DNA of 34,320 nt, taken from the NCBI GenBank assembly GCA_003979035.1, contig RXOA01000108.1, forward strand, positions 1 to 34,320, given 5' to 3'. Both the position numbers and the translations under genes were made by a program. Below, piece after piece: positions 16,146 to 26,111 of the stretch; within the stretch, counting starts at the first letter, position 1, and every line of letters begins with the position of its first letter. The notes beneath the pieces are model-generated. The model made no database searches. It saw nothing but the letters and a program-made list of their open reading frames with translations, and was not told the DNA's origin. The stretch is from Candidatus Bipolaricaulota bacterium (GTDB lineage: Bacteria; Bipolaricaulota; Bipolaricaulia; UBA7950; UBA9294).

Positions 16146-16964
16146 ATGCACCCGATACTTGCTGAGTTGGGACCGGTCACGATTCGCTACTACGGCTTGA
16201 TGTACGTGGTTGCCATCTGTGTCGGAATGTGGCTTCTCTCCCTGGAAGTGAAGCGGAAACACATTCCTCTGCCGACCGAGCGCCTGTTCGATTTGTTGTT
16301 GTGGGTGATTCCGGCGGCGATCATTGGAGCGCGGCTGTACTACGTTGCGTTCCAGTGGAGCTACTACGCGCGCTACCCCATCGACATCCTCAAGATATGG
16401 GAGGGAGGCCTGGCGATTCACGGAGGCGTCTTGGGCGGCGTGCTGGTCGTGTTTCTGTTCTCGCGTCGCACCCACGTTCTGTTCTGGCGGCTCACCGACG
16501 CGTTGGCGCCGAGTCTGATCCTCGGACAAGCGATCGGGCGGATCGGAAACCTGATGAACGGAGACGCGTTCGGTCTGCCGACGTCCCTTCCGTGGGGGAT
16601 CAGATTCCCGGCCGAATCCCCTGCCGGACGGGCCTTTCCGAACCAGGCAACGCATCCGACGATGATCTACGAGATGATGGGGAATCTTGCGATCTTCTCT
16701 CTATTGTGGTTTGTCTTGCGGAAGCGGGGCTATCGAGACGGGTTTGTCACGGCGCTCTACTTTTCTCTGTACTCGCTCGTGCGATTTCTGGTCAGTTTTG
16801 TTCGAGCCGACAGCCTGTGGCTTGGCTCGTTCCGCATCGCCCAAGTCGTCAGCCTTGCCTTGATCGTTGGGTTCGGCTCCTGGATCGCGGTCGGACGTTT
16901 GTATAGGCGGGCTACAAACGGAAACGAGAACCAAGGTAGAACTGACGTGCAAGGGGGTTCGTAA
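16146..16964 (+). CDS. lgt: Prolipoprotein diacylglyceryl transferase (Lgt)
   Basis: Lgt transfers diacylglycerol from phosphatidylglycerol to the lipobox Cys, the first step of lipoprotein maturation, in the inner membrane. The 272-aa protein has about seven TM helices and the signature GRIGNLMNGDAFG, plus the conserved HGG in LAIHGGVLGG. Two positions differ from the usual pattern: NGD where most have a Glu, and RFLVSFVR where most have RFxIExxR, so the conserved Glu of that helix is Ser. The Arg and Asn of the signature are intact, so I still expect an active enzyme. A G-run (16134-16140) acts as ribosome site before ATG 16146. The 3' end overlaps convergent lptB by 53 nt. Confidence 0.95.
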   Translation: MHPILAELGPVTIRYYGLMYVVAICVGMWLLSLEVKRKHIPLPTERLFDLLLWVIPAAIIGARLYYVAFQWSYYARYPIDILKIWEGGLAIHGGVLGGVLVVFLFSRRTHVLFWRLTDALAPSLILGQAIGRIGNLMNGDAFGLPTSLPWGIRFPAESPAGRAFPNQATHPTMIYEMMGNLAIFSLLWFVLRKRGYRDGFVTALYFSLYSLVRFLVSFVRADSLWLGSFRIAQVVSLALIVGFGSWIAVGRLYRRATNGNENQGRTDVQGGS

Positions 16965-17625
16965 CGAGTTCGTCGGCCGTTCCTTCGACGATGATCTTCC
17001 CTTCGTGAATCAAGTATGTGTAATCGGTCACGGCGAGCGTGTCTCGGACATTGTGATCGGTAATCACGAAGCCGATCTGCTGTTCCTTCAATCGGTTGAG
17101 ACAGCCCTGCAGATCATGGATTGTCAGCGGATCAATCCCGGAGAACGGCTCGTCAAGAAGGATGAAAGACGGCGATGTGGCCAGCGCGCGCGCGATCTCC
17201 AATCGCCTGCGTTCCCCCGAAGACAGCGTAGACGCCAGGTGGGACTGGAGCGATGTCAATGCAAATTCCTCCAGCAGCTGTTGGCGAGTCCGCTCCATTT
17301 CGTTTCTTGATTGCGTCCACTCAAGGACGAGGTTCAGATTGTCGGCGACTGTCGCTTTTACGAAGATCGACGGTTCTTGCGGAAGGTAGCTGACTCCCAT
17401 CCGCGCTCTTTGGTGGAACGGAAGCGAGGCGAGATTGCGGCCGTCGAGTGTCACCGAACCCTGCTCGGTGCCGATGAATCCGACCATCATTCGGAAGGTC
17501 GTTGTTTTTCCCGCTCCATTGGGGCCGAGAAGCCCGATGATCTCGCCCCGAGAGACCCGAAGCGACAGGTGATCGACCACACAGCGCTGTTGGTAGTGCT
17601 TCACAAGGTTTGCGGCTTCAAGCAT
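16912..17625 (-). CDS. lptB: LPS export ABC transporter ATPase (LptB)
   Basis: LptB is the cytoplasmic ATPase that powers lipopolysaccharide extraction by LptFG and its passage over the LptC/A/D bridge to the outer membrane. The 237-aa protein has Walker A GLLGPNGAGKTTTF, Q-loop YLPQEPSIF, signature LSSGERRRLEIARAL, Walker B FILLDEPFSGIDP and H-loop ITDHNVRDT; the SGIDP and DHNVR pattern is typical of LptB rather than other ABC ATPases. The signature has SS where most LptB have SG. Its ATG overlaps the lptC stop by 8 nt, and its last 53 nt overlap the end of lgt on the other strand. No lptA or lptFG is visible here. Confidence 0.95.
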   Translation of the reverse strand: MLEAANLVKHYQQRCVVDHLSLRVSRGEIIGLLGPNGAGKTTTFRMMVGFIGTEQGSVTLDGRNLASLPFHQRARMGVSYLPQEPSIFVKATVADNLNLVLEWTQSRNEMERTRQQLLEEFALTSLQSHLASTLSSGERRRLEIARALATSPSFILLDEPFSGIDPLTIHDLQGCLNRLKEQQIGFVITDHNVRDTLAVTDYTYLIHEGKIIVEGTADELVTNPLARQFYLGSRFRL

Positions 17626-18472
17626 CGTTCTCCGGGTTCAACAGAGTCTCATCAAGCTCCACCTCGAATTCGAGGAACACCTGTCCGTCCGCCTCCCAGC
17701 CGTTCGAAGTCACGCGCAGTGTATCTGCAGTGATTTCCCCCTGCGAGAATGACGCGGAAACATCTCCCTCCAACAGGATCGACGACACCAGGGTCGAGTC
17801 CTCCGTCGTCTCCAGGGTCATCGTTTCGCAATGATAGATGTCGTCGCCGATTTCGACGATGACAGAACGCTCGATGACAACTTGATCGTTGACCATCGAC
17901 GCGATCTCGGCGGAGATGTCGGCGATTCGTCCGTCTTCCAGTTCGATGCTCAAGACAACCCCGCCGTGAAACGAGAGGTGCTCATTCGGCAGGCTGAGTT
18001 CCATCATCGGGGCCGTCAACCACCCGGCGGAAAACAGCGCGGAAGCTTCCGACCCTAACAGTGTTTCGTCTTGTCGCCACCACATCATCTCATCGGCGGA
18101 TAGCGTGTACTCGCGGGATCGGGTCTCCGTCCGATGAGCGATCAGCGAAGGGGATTGAGTCAACTTCCCCTGCTGTGGGGTGAAATCGACGTGACCCGCG
18201 GTCACGGACAGCGTCACGTCGCCCTGTTTCGCGAATTGAAGCGTAAGCCCTGAGAGGCTTCCGGTTTGCGTCTCTTGCATCATGGAGCCCGACGTTGCGT
18301 CCAGCAACCACCTCACGTCGCCCGATTCGTCATACCCGACCAAATGAAGGGCATGAATGTCGGCCGGCCGGGTTCCCGATTCGGAAGATCCAATCGGGGC
18401 GAACACAACGGCCGCAAACCCGCCGGCAAAACACAGTGCTGCCAGGGTCAACAGCAATGTCTTTCGAGACAT
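17618..18472 (-). CDS. lptC: LptC-like LPS transport protein
   Basis: LptC is the single-pass inner-membrane protein that receives LPS from LptBFG and hands it to LptA. The 284-aa product starts with an anchoring helix (SRKTLLLTLAALCFAGGFAA) and continues as a soluble all-beta region rich in short alternating strands, for example ITADTLRVTSNGWEADGQVF, as in the beta-jellyroll of LptC/LptA. It is longer than E. coli LptC (about 190 aa), so it may also cover some LptA function. ATG 18472 lies 25 nt inside the end of pyrG; the Arg-Lys before the helix supports this start over later TTG codons. The call rests strongly on its overlap with lptB. Confidence 0.82.
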   Translation of the reverse strand: MSRKTLLLTLAALCFAGGFAAVVFAPIGSSESGTRPADIHALHLVGYDESGDVRWLLDATSGSMMQETQTGSLSGLTLQFAKQGDVTLSVTAGHVDFTPQQGKLTQSPSLIAHRTETRSREYTLSADEMMWWRQDETLLGSEASALFSAGWLTAPMMELSLPNEHLSFHGGVVLSIELEDGRIADISAEIASMVNDQVVIERSVIVEIGDDIYHCETMTLETTEDSTLVSSILLEGDVSASFSQGEITADTLRVTSNGWEADGQVFLEFEVELDETLLNPENDA

Positions 18473-20052
18473 GCTTGGACAAAGCCAACGAAGAGAGGGT
18501 GAGGGTTGACGAACCGGGACTTGAATTCCGGGTGGAATTGGACGCCGACAAACCACGGATGGTCTTCCAACTCAAGGATCTCGACCAGCCGCCCGTCAGG
18601 AGATGCTCCCGTGACGTGAAACCCTGCGCTGGAAAATGCTTCCCGATAAGCGGTATTAAACTCGTAACGATGTCGATGGCGCTCAGAGATCTCCGGTGTC
18701 TTGTAGCACGAAACACTGATCGAGTCGGGCGCGAGAACCGCCGGATAGGCACCAAGCCGCATGGTTCCGCCCTTGTCGCGAAGTTCGGATTGGGTCTCCA
18801 TGAGATCGATGACAGGATGGGGAGTCTCGGAATCGAACTCAGAACTGTTGGCGCTCTTCATACCGAGACGATTGCGCGCAAACTCGATTGCCGCGCATTG
18901 CAGTCCAAGACAAATCCCGAAGAACGGAATCCCGTTCGTGCGGGCGTAGGAGACCGCCTCCACTTTCCCGTCCACGCCGCGATCCCCGAAGCCGCCGGGG
19001 ATTAGGATGCCATCTACATCGGACAAGTAGCGCTCCGGACCGTGCTCGTCAACGGATTCCGCGGAGACCCACAAAGGATCGATGCCGACTTCGCAGTGAA
19101 TGCCGGCATGAATGAGCGCTTCGTGAATGCTGATGTACGAATCTCTCAGTTCGATGTACTTCCCGACGATCGCGATGCGTACTCGGCGCGAGGGATGGCG
19201 CAGCTTCTCGACCCTCCGGCTCCAAGGTCCCATGTCGGGCATCCGTGGAGGGAGCTTCAGCCCCGTGGAAACCGCTGCATGAAGGCCTTCCCGTTGGATG
19301 ACAAGCGGGACATCGTAGATGGAGAACTGATCGATGTCCTCGATGACATTGGTTTCGGGAACGTCACAGAACAGGGCGATTTTCCGACGAACATCAGCGG
19401 GGATCGATCGTTCCGCTCGCGCCACGATGGCATCGGGCTGGATTCCGATCCCCCTCAATTCCTTCACACTGTGCTGGGTTGGCTTCGTTTTCAGCTCATC
19501 GGTACTCGACATCTGTGGCAACAAGGTGAGATGAACGAAGAACGTGTCGTCCGCCGGGAGTTCGTCCTTTAGCTGGCGCAGCGCTTCGAGGAACGGAAGG
19601 CTCTCGATGTCGCCGACGGTTCCTCCGATTTCCACGACGGCAATCTCCGCGGCGCAATCTTCAAGGGGTCTTTGGATCAGCTTCTTGATCTCGTCCGTGA
19701 TGTGCGGGATTACTTGCACGGTCTTGCCTAGAAACGATCCGGCACGCTCCTGACGAATGACACTCCAATAGACCTGTCCCGTGGTGGCGTAGTTGCGGGC
19801 GGATAGATTTTCGTCAAGGAACCGCTCATAGCGGCCGATGTCAAGATCCGTTTCCTTGCCATCGTCCGTCACAAACACTTCGCCGTGTTCGTAAGGGTTC
19901 ATCGTGCCTGCGTCGATGTTGACGTAGGGGTCGATTTTCTGCAAAGAGACGCGGTACCCGGATTGTTTGAGGAGGAGGCCAATCGAGGCCGTGACGACCC
20001 CCTTGCCGAGTCCGGAGAGGACCCCACCGGTGACGAACACGAACTTGCGCAA
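18448..20052 (-). CDS. pyrG: CTP synthase
   Basis: PyrG makes CTP from UTP, ATP and glutamine. The N-terminal amidoligase domain has FVFVTGGVLSGLGKG, KIDPYVNIDAGTMNP and GGTVGDIES. The C-terminal class I glutaminase domain (from about 290) has the nucleophile Cys in FFGICLGLQ and the His/Glu pair in VQFHPEF. TTG at 20052 is chosen because GGAGG lies 5 nt upstream and the product then begins RKFVFVTGG like other CTP synthases, with 534 aa (typical about 535); the track start at 20106 adds 18 residues. It leads the operon pyrG-lptC-lptB, linking CTP supply, which LPS sugar activation (CMP-Kdo) consumes, with LPS export. Confidence 0.98.
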   Translation of the reverse strand: MRKFVFVTGGVLSGLGKGVVTASIGLLLKQSGYRVSLQKIDPYVNIDAGTMNPYEHGEVFVTDDGKETDLDIGRYERFLDENLSARNYATTGQVYWSVIRQERAGSFLGKTVQVIPHITDEIKKLIQRPLEDCAAEIAVVEIGGTVGDIESLPFLEALRQLKDELPADDTFFVHLTLLPQMSSTDELKTKPTQHSVKELRGIGIQPDAIVARAERSIPADVRRKIALFCDVPETNVIEDIDQFSIYDVPLVIQREGLHAAVSTGLKLPPRMPDMGPWSRRVEKLRHPSRRVRIAIVGKYIELRDSYISIHEALIHAGIHCEVGIDPLWVSAESVDEHGPERYLSDVDGILIPGGFGDRGVDGKVEAVSYARTNGIPFFGICLGLQCAAIEFARNRLGMKSANSSEFDSETPHPVIDLMETQSELRDKGGTMRLGAYPAVLAPDSISVSCYKTPEISERHRHRYEFNTAYREAFSSAGFHVTGASPDGRLVEILELEDHPWFVGVQFHPEFKSRFVNPHPLFVGFVQACLERHCC

Positions 20053-20076
20053 GAGAGCCTCCATGGGTTTTATGGA

Positions 20077-20106
20077 AGGATACGAGAAACGCGGGCACTC
20101 GTTCAA
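20077..20106 (-). promoter_or_regulatory. Predicted promoter of pyrG-lptC-lptB
   Basis: On the minus strand: TTGAAC, 18 bp, TATCCT, with predicted start about 20 nt before the TTG start codon. The leader is too short for the PyrR- or CTP-type attenuators seen in some bacteria. Confidence 0.45.
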
Positions 20107-20135
20107 CCGGGCTCTTGAGTGCGTATCGGAATCCG

Positions 20136-20165
20136 TTGGAGAACAGGGACGGGGTTGCGTATACT
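20136..20165 (+). promoter_or_regulatory. Predicted promoter of secG-rdgB
   Basis: TTGGAG (-35), 18-bp spacer, TATACT (-10, 5 of 6). Start is predicted near 20172, inside the inverted repeat at 20164-20183. Confidence 0.5.
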
Positions 20166-20183
20166 TCTCAAAAGACTGAGAAG
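20164..20183. repeat. Perfect 7-bp inverted repeat at the secG transcription start
   Basis: CTTCTCA-AAAGAC-TGAGAAG is an exact dyad overlapping the last bases of the -10 and the predicted start site. It could be an operator or, if the start lies further upstream, a 5' stem-loop. Confidence 0.4.
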
Positions 20184-20204
20184 CAATGAAAGGATCGGTA
20201 TTCG

Positions 20205-20426
20205 ATGCGCTTGTTCTTGGAAATCGTACTCGTTCTGGACTGTCTTGCTCTTGTCGGAATGGTCCTCATGCAGATGAGCGAACACTCCGGACTTGGCGGC
20301 GCATTTGGCTCGGGGATGTCCGGCACCGTATTCGGACGTGACGAAACGCGAGATCCCAAGCGCACCGTAACCTATGTGCTTGCGGCTCTCTTTGTTCTGC
20401 TTGGATTCGTTCTCTCCGTGTTCTAG
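20205..20426 (+). CDS. secG: Protein translocase subunit SecG
   Basis: SecG is the small accessory subunit of the SecYEG channel and helps SecA-driven export. The 73-aa protein has the standard form: a TM helix (FLEIVLVLDCLALVGMVLM), the conserved Q-rich/Gly-rich linker (MQMSEHSGLGGAFGSG, with the typical GLGGAFG), and a second TM helix (VTYVLAALFVLLGFVLSVF). The start ATG follows AAAGGA by 10 nt. It is followed by rdgB after 89 nt, probably on one transcript. SecA is encoded elsewhere in this window at 29161-31752. Confidence 0.93.
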   Translation: MRLFLEIVLVLDCLALVGMVLMQMSEHSGLGGAFGSGMSGTVFGRDETRDPKRTVTYVLAALFVLLGFVLSVF

Positions 20427-20515
20427 CGGTCGCGTCCAGTAGATGTGGTTTCTCGCTTCCTGTTCCTCTTCTGGGGATGTGATCGATTGGAGCCGGAACA
20501 TCTGAGGGAGGCGAA

Positions 20516-21133
20516 TTGGCGCAACAACGCGTGTTGCTTGCCACAAGAAATCCCGGGAAAATACGCGAAATACGGGAAATTCTCTCATCGGCTCCGGATC
20601 TTGTTCTGTTCACTGTCGATGAAGTCCCGTTTCCGGATGTCGACGAAACCGGGACAACATTCCTCACCAATGCACTGCTGAAGGCCCGCGTCATTGGCGA
20701 GTTGACCGGGTTGGCCGTTCTTGCTGACGATTCAGGGCTTGAGGTTCCGTCATTGGGTGGAGAACCAGGCGTGCGGTCCGCCCGCTATGCCGGCGAGCCC
20801 GCCGACTATGAGGCCAACAATCAGCTCCTACTTCAGCGATTGGCCGAGCTCGATGATCACGGAGAGCGGCGGGACCGATCGGCTCGATTCGTGACCTGGG
20901 TGGTTCTTCGCATGGATCAGCAGCGTGAGTTCTCTTGGCAGGGAGAACTGCGCGGTCGGATCCTGGAAACACCGCGTGGTACAGGGGGGTTCGGCTACGA
21001 CCCGTTGTTCGTTCCCGAAGGGCGAGCAAAGACGCTTGCCGAGATGGGACCCGCTGAGAAGAATCGAATGAGCCACCGCCGCCGAGCCCTGCAACACGTT
21101 CTCATGTTCTTCGAACAGCAACGCAAGCCGTAA
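20516..21133 (+). CDS. rdgB: dITP/XTP pyrophosphatase (RdgB/HAM1 family)
   Basis: This enzyme hydrolyses non-canonical purine triphosphates (ITP, dITP, XTP) to monophosphates and so keeps them out of DNA and RNA. The 205-aa protein has the N-terminal substrate loop LLATRNPGKIRE, the metal-binding VLADDSGLEVPSLGGEPGVRSARYAG, the GFGYDPLFVPEG segment and the C-terminal SHRRRAL motif. The start is TTG at 20516 with GGGAGG 4 nt upstream; a later GTG is too far from that site. It sits 89 nt after secG and converges with dnaJ, with 53 nt between stops and no clear terminator there. Confidence 0.97.
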   Translation: MAQQRVLLATRNPGKIREIREILSSAPDLVLFTVDEVPFPDVDETGTTFLTNALLKARVIGELTGLAVLADDSGLEVPSLGGEPGVRSARYAGEPADYEANNQLLLQRLAELDDHGERRDRSARFVTWVVLRMDQQREFSWQGELRGRILETPRGTGGFGYDPLFVPEGRAKTLAEMGPAEKNRMSHRRRALQHVLMFFEQQRKP

Positions 21134-21186
21134 CCCGGTGCCATTCTCCGTCTGAGAAGAGTGCGGTACGGAATTTGCGTATTATC

Positions 21187-22308
21187 CTATGAGTCTTCTT
21201 CCGATGGCGTCAGCGGCGGCAGCAGGTCCGAGAGTTGTTTTAGAAGGCGTTTCTGGGCCGGCGTGATGTGGGTCGGGATCACGACTTCGATCCGGACAAC
21301 GTGGTCCCCACGTCCGTTGCTCTGCAGGTCGGGGACGCCTTTCCCCTTGATGCGGATCACTGTTCCGGATGAGGTTCCCGGAGGAACGGTGATCGTCGTC
21401 TCTCCCCACAGTGTCTCCACGGGGATGCGTGCCCCAAGCACTGCTTGGGGGTAATGCAGCTTCAGCACGGAGAGGATATTGCGTCCTTCCCGCTTGAACT
21501 GGTGGTGCGGGATGATCTCGATTACGATGAACAGGTCTCCTGCGGGGGCGCCATCGATGCCGGCGTTCCCTTGTCCTTTGAGGCGCAGGCGCGAGTTCTC
21601 GGAGACTCCGGCCGGCACCGTCACGGAGATCTTGCTCTTCTCTTTCACCCGACCGGATCCGTGACACCGATGGCACGGGGTTGCCGTCACATCCCCCTTG
21701 CCCTGGCATTCAGGGCAGGTTTGGACGTTGATGAAACTCCCGAGCAAGCTCTGCTGGTGATACTCCACTTGTCCCCGACCGTGACATGTCGGGCAGGTCG
21801 TCTTGGTGGTGCCCGGCTCAGCGCCGTTCCCTTCGCATCGGTCGCAGCGAACAAGACGAGGTGCGGTGACTTTGATCTTGGTCCCGATGGCAGCGTCTTC
21901 CAGGGAGATCCTCAGTTTGTATTCGATATCTTCGCCCTGGCGAGCTGCAGTTCGGCGCGATGCGGTCCGCCCGCCTTGGCGGAAGAAGAGATCAAACAGG
22001 TCATCGAATCCGCCGAAGCCAAACTCCGAATACGCCTGACGAGCGCGGCGGAAGTCCGTGTCGCCAAACGTGAATCCTTGTGCGGGGCCGGCGTGGCCAT
22101 ACCGATCGTACTGCAGGCGTTTCTCCTGGTCTGAGAGAACCTCGTAGGCTTCAGCGACGCGCTTGAACTCCTCTTCCGCCCGGCTTTTGTTCTCCGGGTT
22201 CTTGTCCGGATGGAGCTCCTTCGCCTTGCTGCGGTACGCCCGCTTGATCTCTTCCTGGGTTGCCTTGCGATCCAGCCCCAGGATCTCGTAGTAATCTGTC
22301 TTGGCCAC
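21187..22308 (-). CDS. dnaJ: Chaperone protein DnaJ (type I)
   Basis: DnaJ delivers unfolded proteins to DnaK and stimulates its ATPase. The 373-aa protein has the J domain (about 1-70; YYEILGL, HPD in KELHPDKNP), a short Gly/Phe region (about 75-110), four CxxCxGxG zinc repeats (CDRCEGNG, CPTCHGRG, CPECQGKG, CHRCHGSG, about 150-220) and the C-terminal substrate domain (GDLFIVIEI, GKGVPDL). It is therefore a full type I DnaJ. The start is a GTG at 22308, 20 nt after the dnaK stop, with only a weak G/A-rich ribosome site. It is the last gene of hrcA-grpE-dnaK-dnaJ. Confidence 0.98.
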   Translation of the reverse strand: MAKTDYYEILGLDRKATQEEIKRAYRSKAKELHPDKNPENKSRAEEEFKRVAEAYEVLSDQEKRLQYDRYGHAGPAQGFTFGDTDFRRARQAYSEFGFGGFDDLFDLFFRQGGRTASRRTAARQGEDIEYKLRISLEDAAIGTKIKVTAPRLVRCDRCEGNGAEPGTTKTTCPTCHGRGQVEYHQQSLLGSFINVQTCPECQGKGDVTATPCHRCHGSGRVKEKSKISVTVPAGVSENSRLRLKGQGNAGIDGAPAGDLFIVIEIIPHHQFKREGRNILSVLKLHYPQAVLGARIPVETLWGETTITVPPGTSSGTVIRIKGKGVPDLQSNGRGDHVVRIEVVIPTHITPAQKRLLKQLSDLLPPLTPSEEDS

Positions 22309-22328
22309 GCCGTCCGCTTCCCTTTCCC

Positions 22329-24779
<2,451 letters not shown>

Positions 24780-24805
<26 letters not shown>

Positions 24806-25865
24806 GAACTTCCTCCTCCGCATGACGGGCGCGAGCACCGAGGAAGAACGCCTCCAATCTCGCGCCAATGTAACTCGTCGCGGACAATGCTTTGCTGTAG
24901 TCCATCCACAGTGGAGCAATGATTCCAAGAACACCATCATGGGGGCCGTACCCGGACGTGACCACGCTGAAGCCTTCCATCCCTGGCAACGGCATGTCCC
25001 CAATGGCGATTGCGACGCCGGGATCCCCTTTGCGGTAGGCGTAAACAGCTTTCACAAAGGCCGTTGGATCCTTCAATGAACTCATCAGGCCGGCGAATCG
25101 ATCCAATGCGGTCTCAGGCTCCACAAGGCGAAGTTCCGGGAGCAAGTTTGCCAACCCCTCAAGAAAAAGAGGCTGCCGCTGTTCGCGCGCCAACAAGAAC
25201 CTCAATACGCGAAGCGCCTGTCGGACGGACGGCTCGTACCAGACGTCCGAACGATCTTCGGAAGCCAGTTGAAGAACACGGTCCAACGTCACGCCGCGAA
25301 GGTTGTCATTGATCAGCTGATTCACCCGCTCGAAGACATCGTGATCGTCATCGATGTGCGTATCGACGGGAACGACGCCATGTTTCACGACGCCAATATC
25401 GGAGATCACGACCAGGAGCGCCGAATGCGCCGAAAGTCGTGTCAGCACAACGCGGTTGAGCCGAGTCTCCTCAGCGCGTGCGGGAATCACAAAGCCGACA
25501 CAACCGGTGATGCTTGCCAGCACAAAGGCTGTATGCTGCATCGTCTCCGCCACTTCAAGATACGGCATCTCATATGCTTCGACGATGGCGTGCTGCTCCC
25601 GGTGGGTCAGTTCCGAAAGATCGAGGAGCCATTCCACGAAGAAACGGTATCCTTTTGCGGTTGGAACGCGTCCCGATGAGGAGTACGGCTTGCGGATGAA
25701 CTCGCGCTCCTCAAGATCGCTCATGTCATTGCGCACCGTGGCCGATGACACGCGTAGCCCGTAGTCTTCAAGGATCATTCGCGATGAAACGGGTTCTCGG
25801 TAGCGAATATACCGATCAACGATCTCTTTCAGAATCAGCCGCTGTCTCTCAGGTAGGGTCATCAT
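24780..25865 (-). CDS. hrcA: Heat-inducible transcription repressor HrcA
   Basis: HrcA binds the CIRCE element and represses class I heat-shock genes; GroEL normally keeps it active. The 361-aa protein has an N-terminal winged helix (PVSSRMILEDYGLRVSSATVRNDMSDLEEREFIRKPYSSSGRVPTAKGYR region, about 1-75) and the longer GAF-like dimerisation/regulatory domain with GVLGIIAPLWMDYSKALS near the C-terminus. The track's M at 25877 is a GTG inside the operator; ATG at 25865 (or 25862) is preferred. No Shine-Dalgarno precedes it, and the short leader is made almost entirely of the CIRCE half-sites. It is the first gene of the operon and so is autoregulated. Confidence 0.97.
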
Positions 25866-25870
25866 CGTAT

Positions 25871-25897
25871 TTAGCACTTAAGATTACTGTCTGCTAA
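25871..25897. promoter_or_regulatory. Degenerate CIRCE operator of the hrcA operon
   Basis: TTAGCACTT-N9-GTCTGCTAA keeps the exact 9-9-9 architecture of CIRCE (TTAGCACTC-N9-GAGTGCTAA). The first half matches 8 of 9. The outer TTAGCA/TGCTAA pair is intact, while the inner three positions of the second half have drifted. It abuts the -10 box and spans the predicted start site, 5 bp from the ATG. Confidence 0.85.
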
Positions 25898-25925
25898 TGA
25901 TAGGCGGCGTTGGGTTTTTTGTCAA
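25897..25925 (-). promoter_or_regulatory. Promoter of hrcA-grpE-dnaK-dnaJ
   Basis: On the minus strand: perfect TTGACA, 17-bp spacer, TATCAT, with start at about 25890 inside CIRCE. Its -35 is only 8 bp from the -35 of the divergent transporter promoter, so the two polymerases should compete for space. Confidence 0.9.
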
Positions 25926-25933
25926 TGCCGGTC

Positions 25934-25962
25934 TTGACAGACTGCTCACATCGGCCTATAGT
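25934..25962 (+). promoter_or_regulatory. Promoter of the attenuated ABC transporter operon
   Basis: Perfect TTGACA, 17-bp spacer and TATAGT (5 of 6) predict a start at about 25969-25971. The leader to the first transporter start at 26335 is then about 365 nt, with the leader peptide ATG only 1-3 nt from the 5' end. Confidence 0.85.
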
Positions 25963-25971
25963 GGCTCCAAG

Positions 25972-26076
25972 ATGAATCAAGCAAGGAGCACCGAACGAGT
26001 CCAATTGCGGCACGTGACCGGCTCCTGCTTCTATTTCTGCTATTGGTTTAGCCCCGGCTTCTGCGAAACGCGCTAG
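25972..26076 (+). CDS. Aromatic-rich leader peptide (candidate attenuator peptide)
   Basis: This 34-codon ORF is below the ORF track's length limit. Its first half is ordinary, but codons 19-26 read CFYFCYWF and two more (F, C) follow, so 7 aromatic and 3 Cys residues fall in a 13-residue stretch (codons 19-31). There is no signal peptide or repeated-charge pattern to suggest a normal small protein. It starts almost at the predicted transcription start, so it would be translated as a (near-)leaderless ORF; a possible AAGGAG at 25983 lies inside it with no suitable start codon after it. Its stop codon sits inside the hairpin 26056-26104, just before an intrinsic terminator. The likely role is as a sensor of charged Phe/Tyr/Trp tRNA controlling the transporter downstream. 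Confidence 0.7.
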   Translation: MNQARSTERVQLRHVTGSCFYFCYWFSPGFCETR

Positions 26077-26104
26077 CGATTCACAAGCGCGTTCCGGAGA
26101 AGCC
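26056..26104 (+). promoter_or_regulatory. Long leader hairpin enclosing the leader-peptide stop
   Basis: Outer stem GGCTTCT/AGAAGCC (7 bp) and inner stem AACGCGCT/AGCGCGTT (8 bp) are separated by a 4x4 internal loop. The TAG stop overlaps the top of the inner stem. The 3' bases GCC (26102-26104) could instead pair with GGC (26119-26121) of the terminator arm, through a short GCC-A-GT / GC-A-GGC helix, a weak candidate antiterminator. Confidence 0.6.
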
Positions 26105-26111
26105 AGTTGCC

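Noticed and set aside
16113-16655. N-terminal extension of the lnt ORF
   Set aside because: It lies antisense to lgt, is Arg/Gln-rich, and Lnt reaches normal length from 16112.
21134-21186. Terminator between rdgB and dnaJ
   Set aside because: Only a 5-bp TTCTC/GAGAA stem with no U-tract on either strand.
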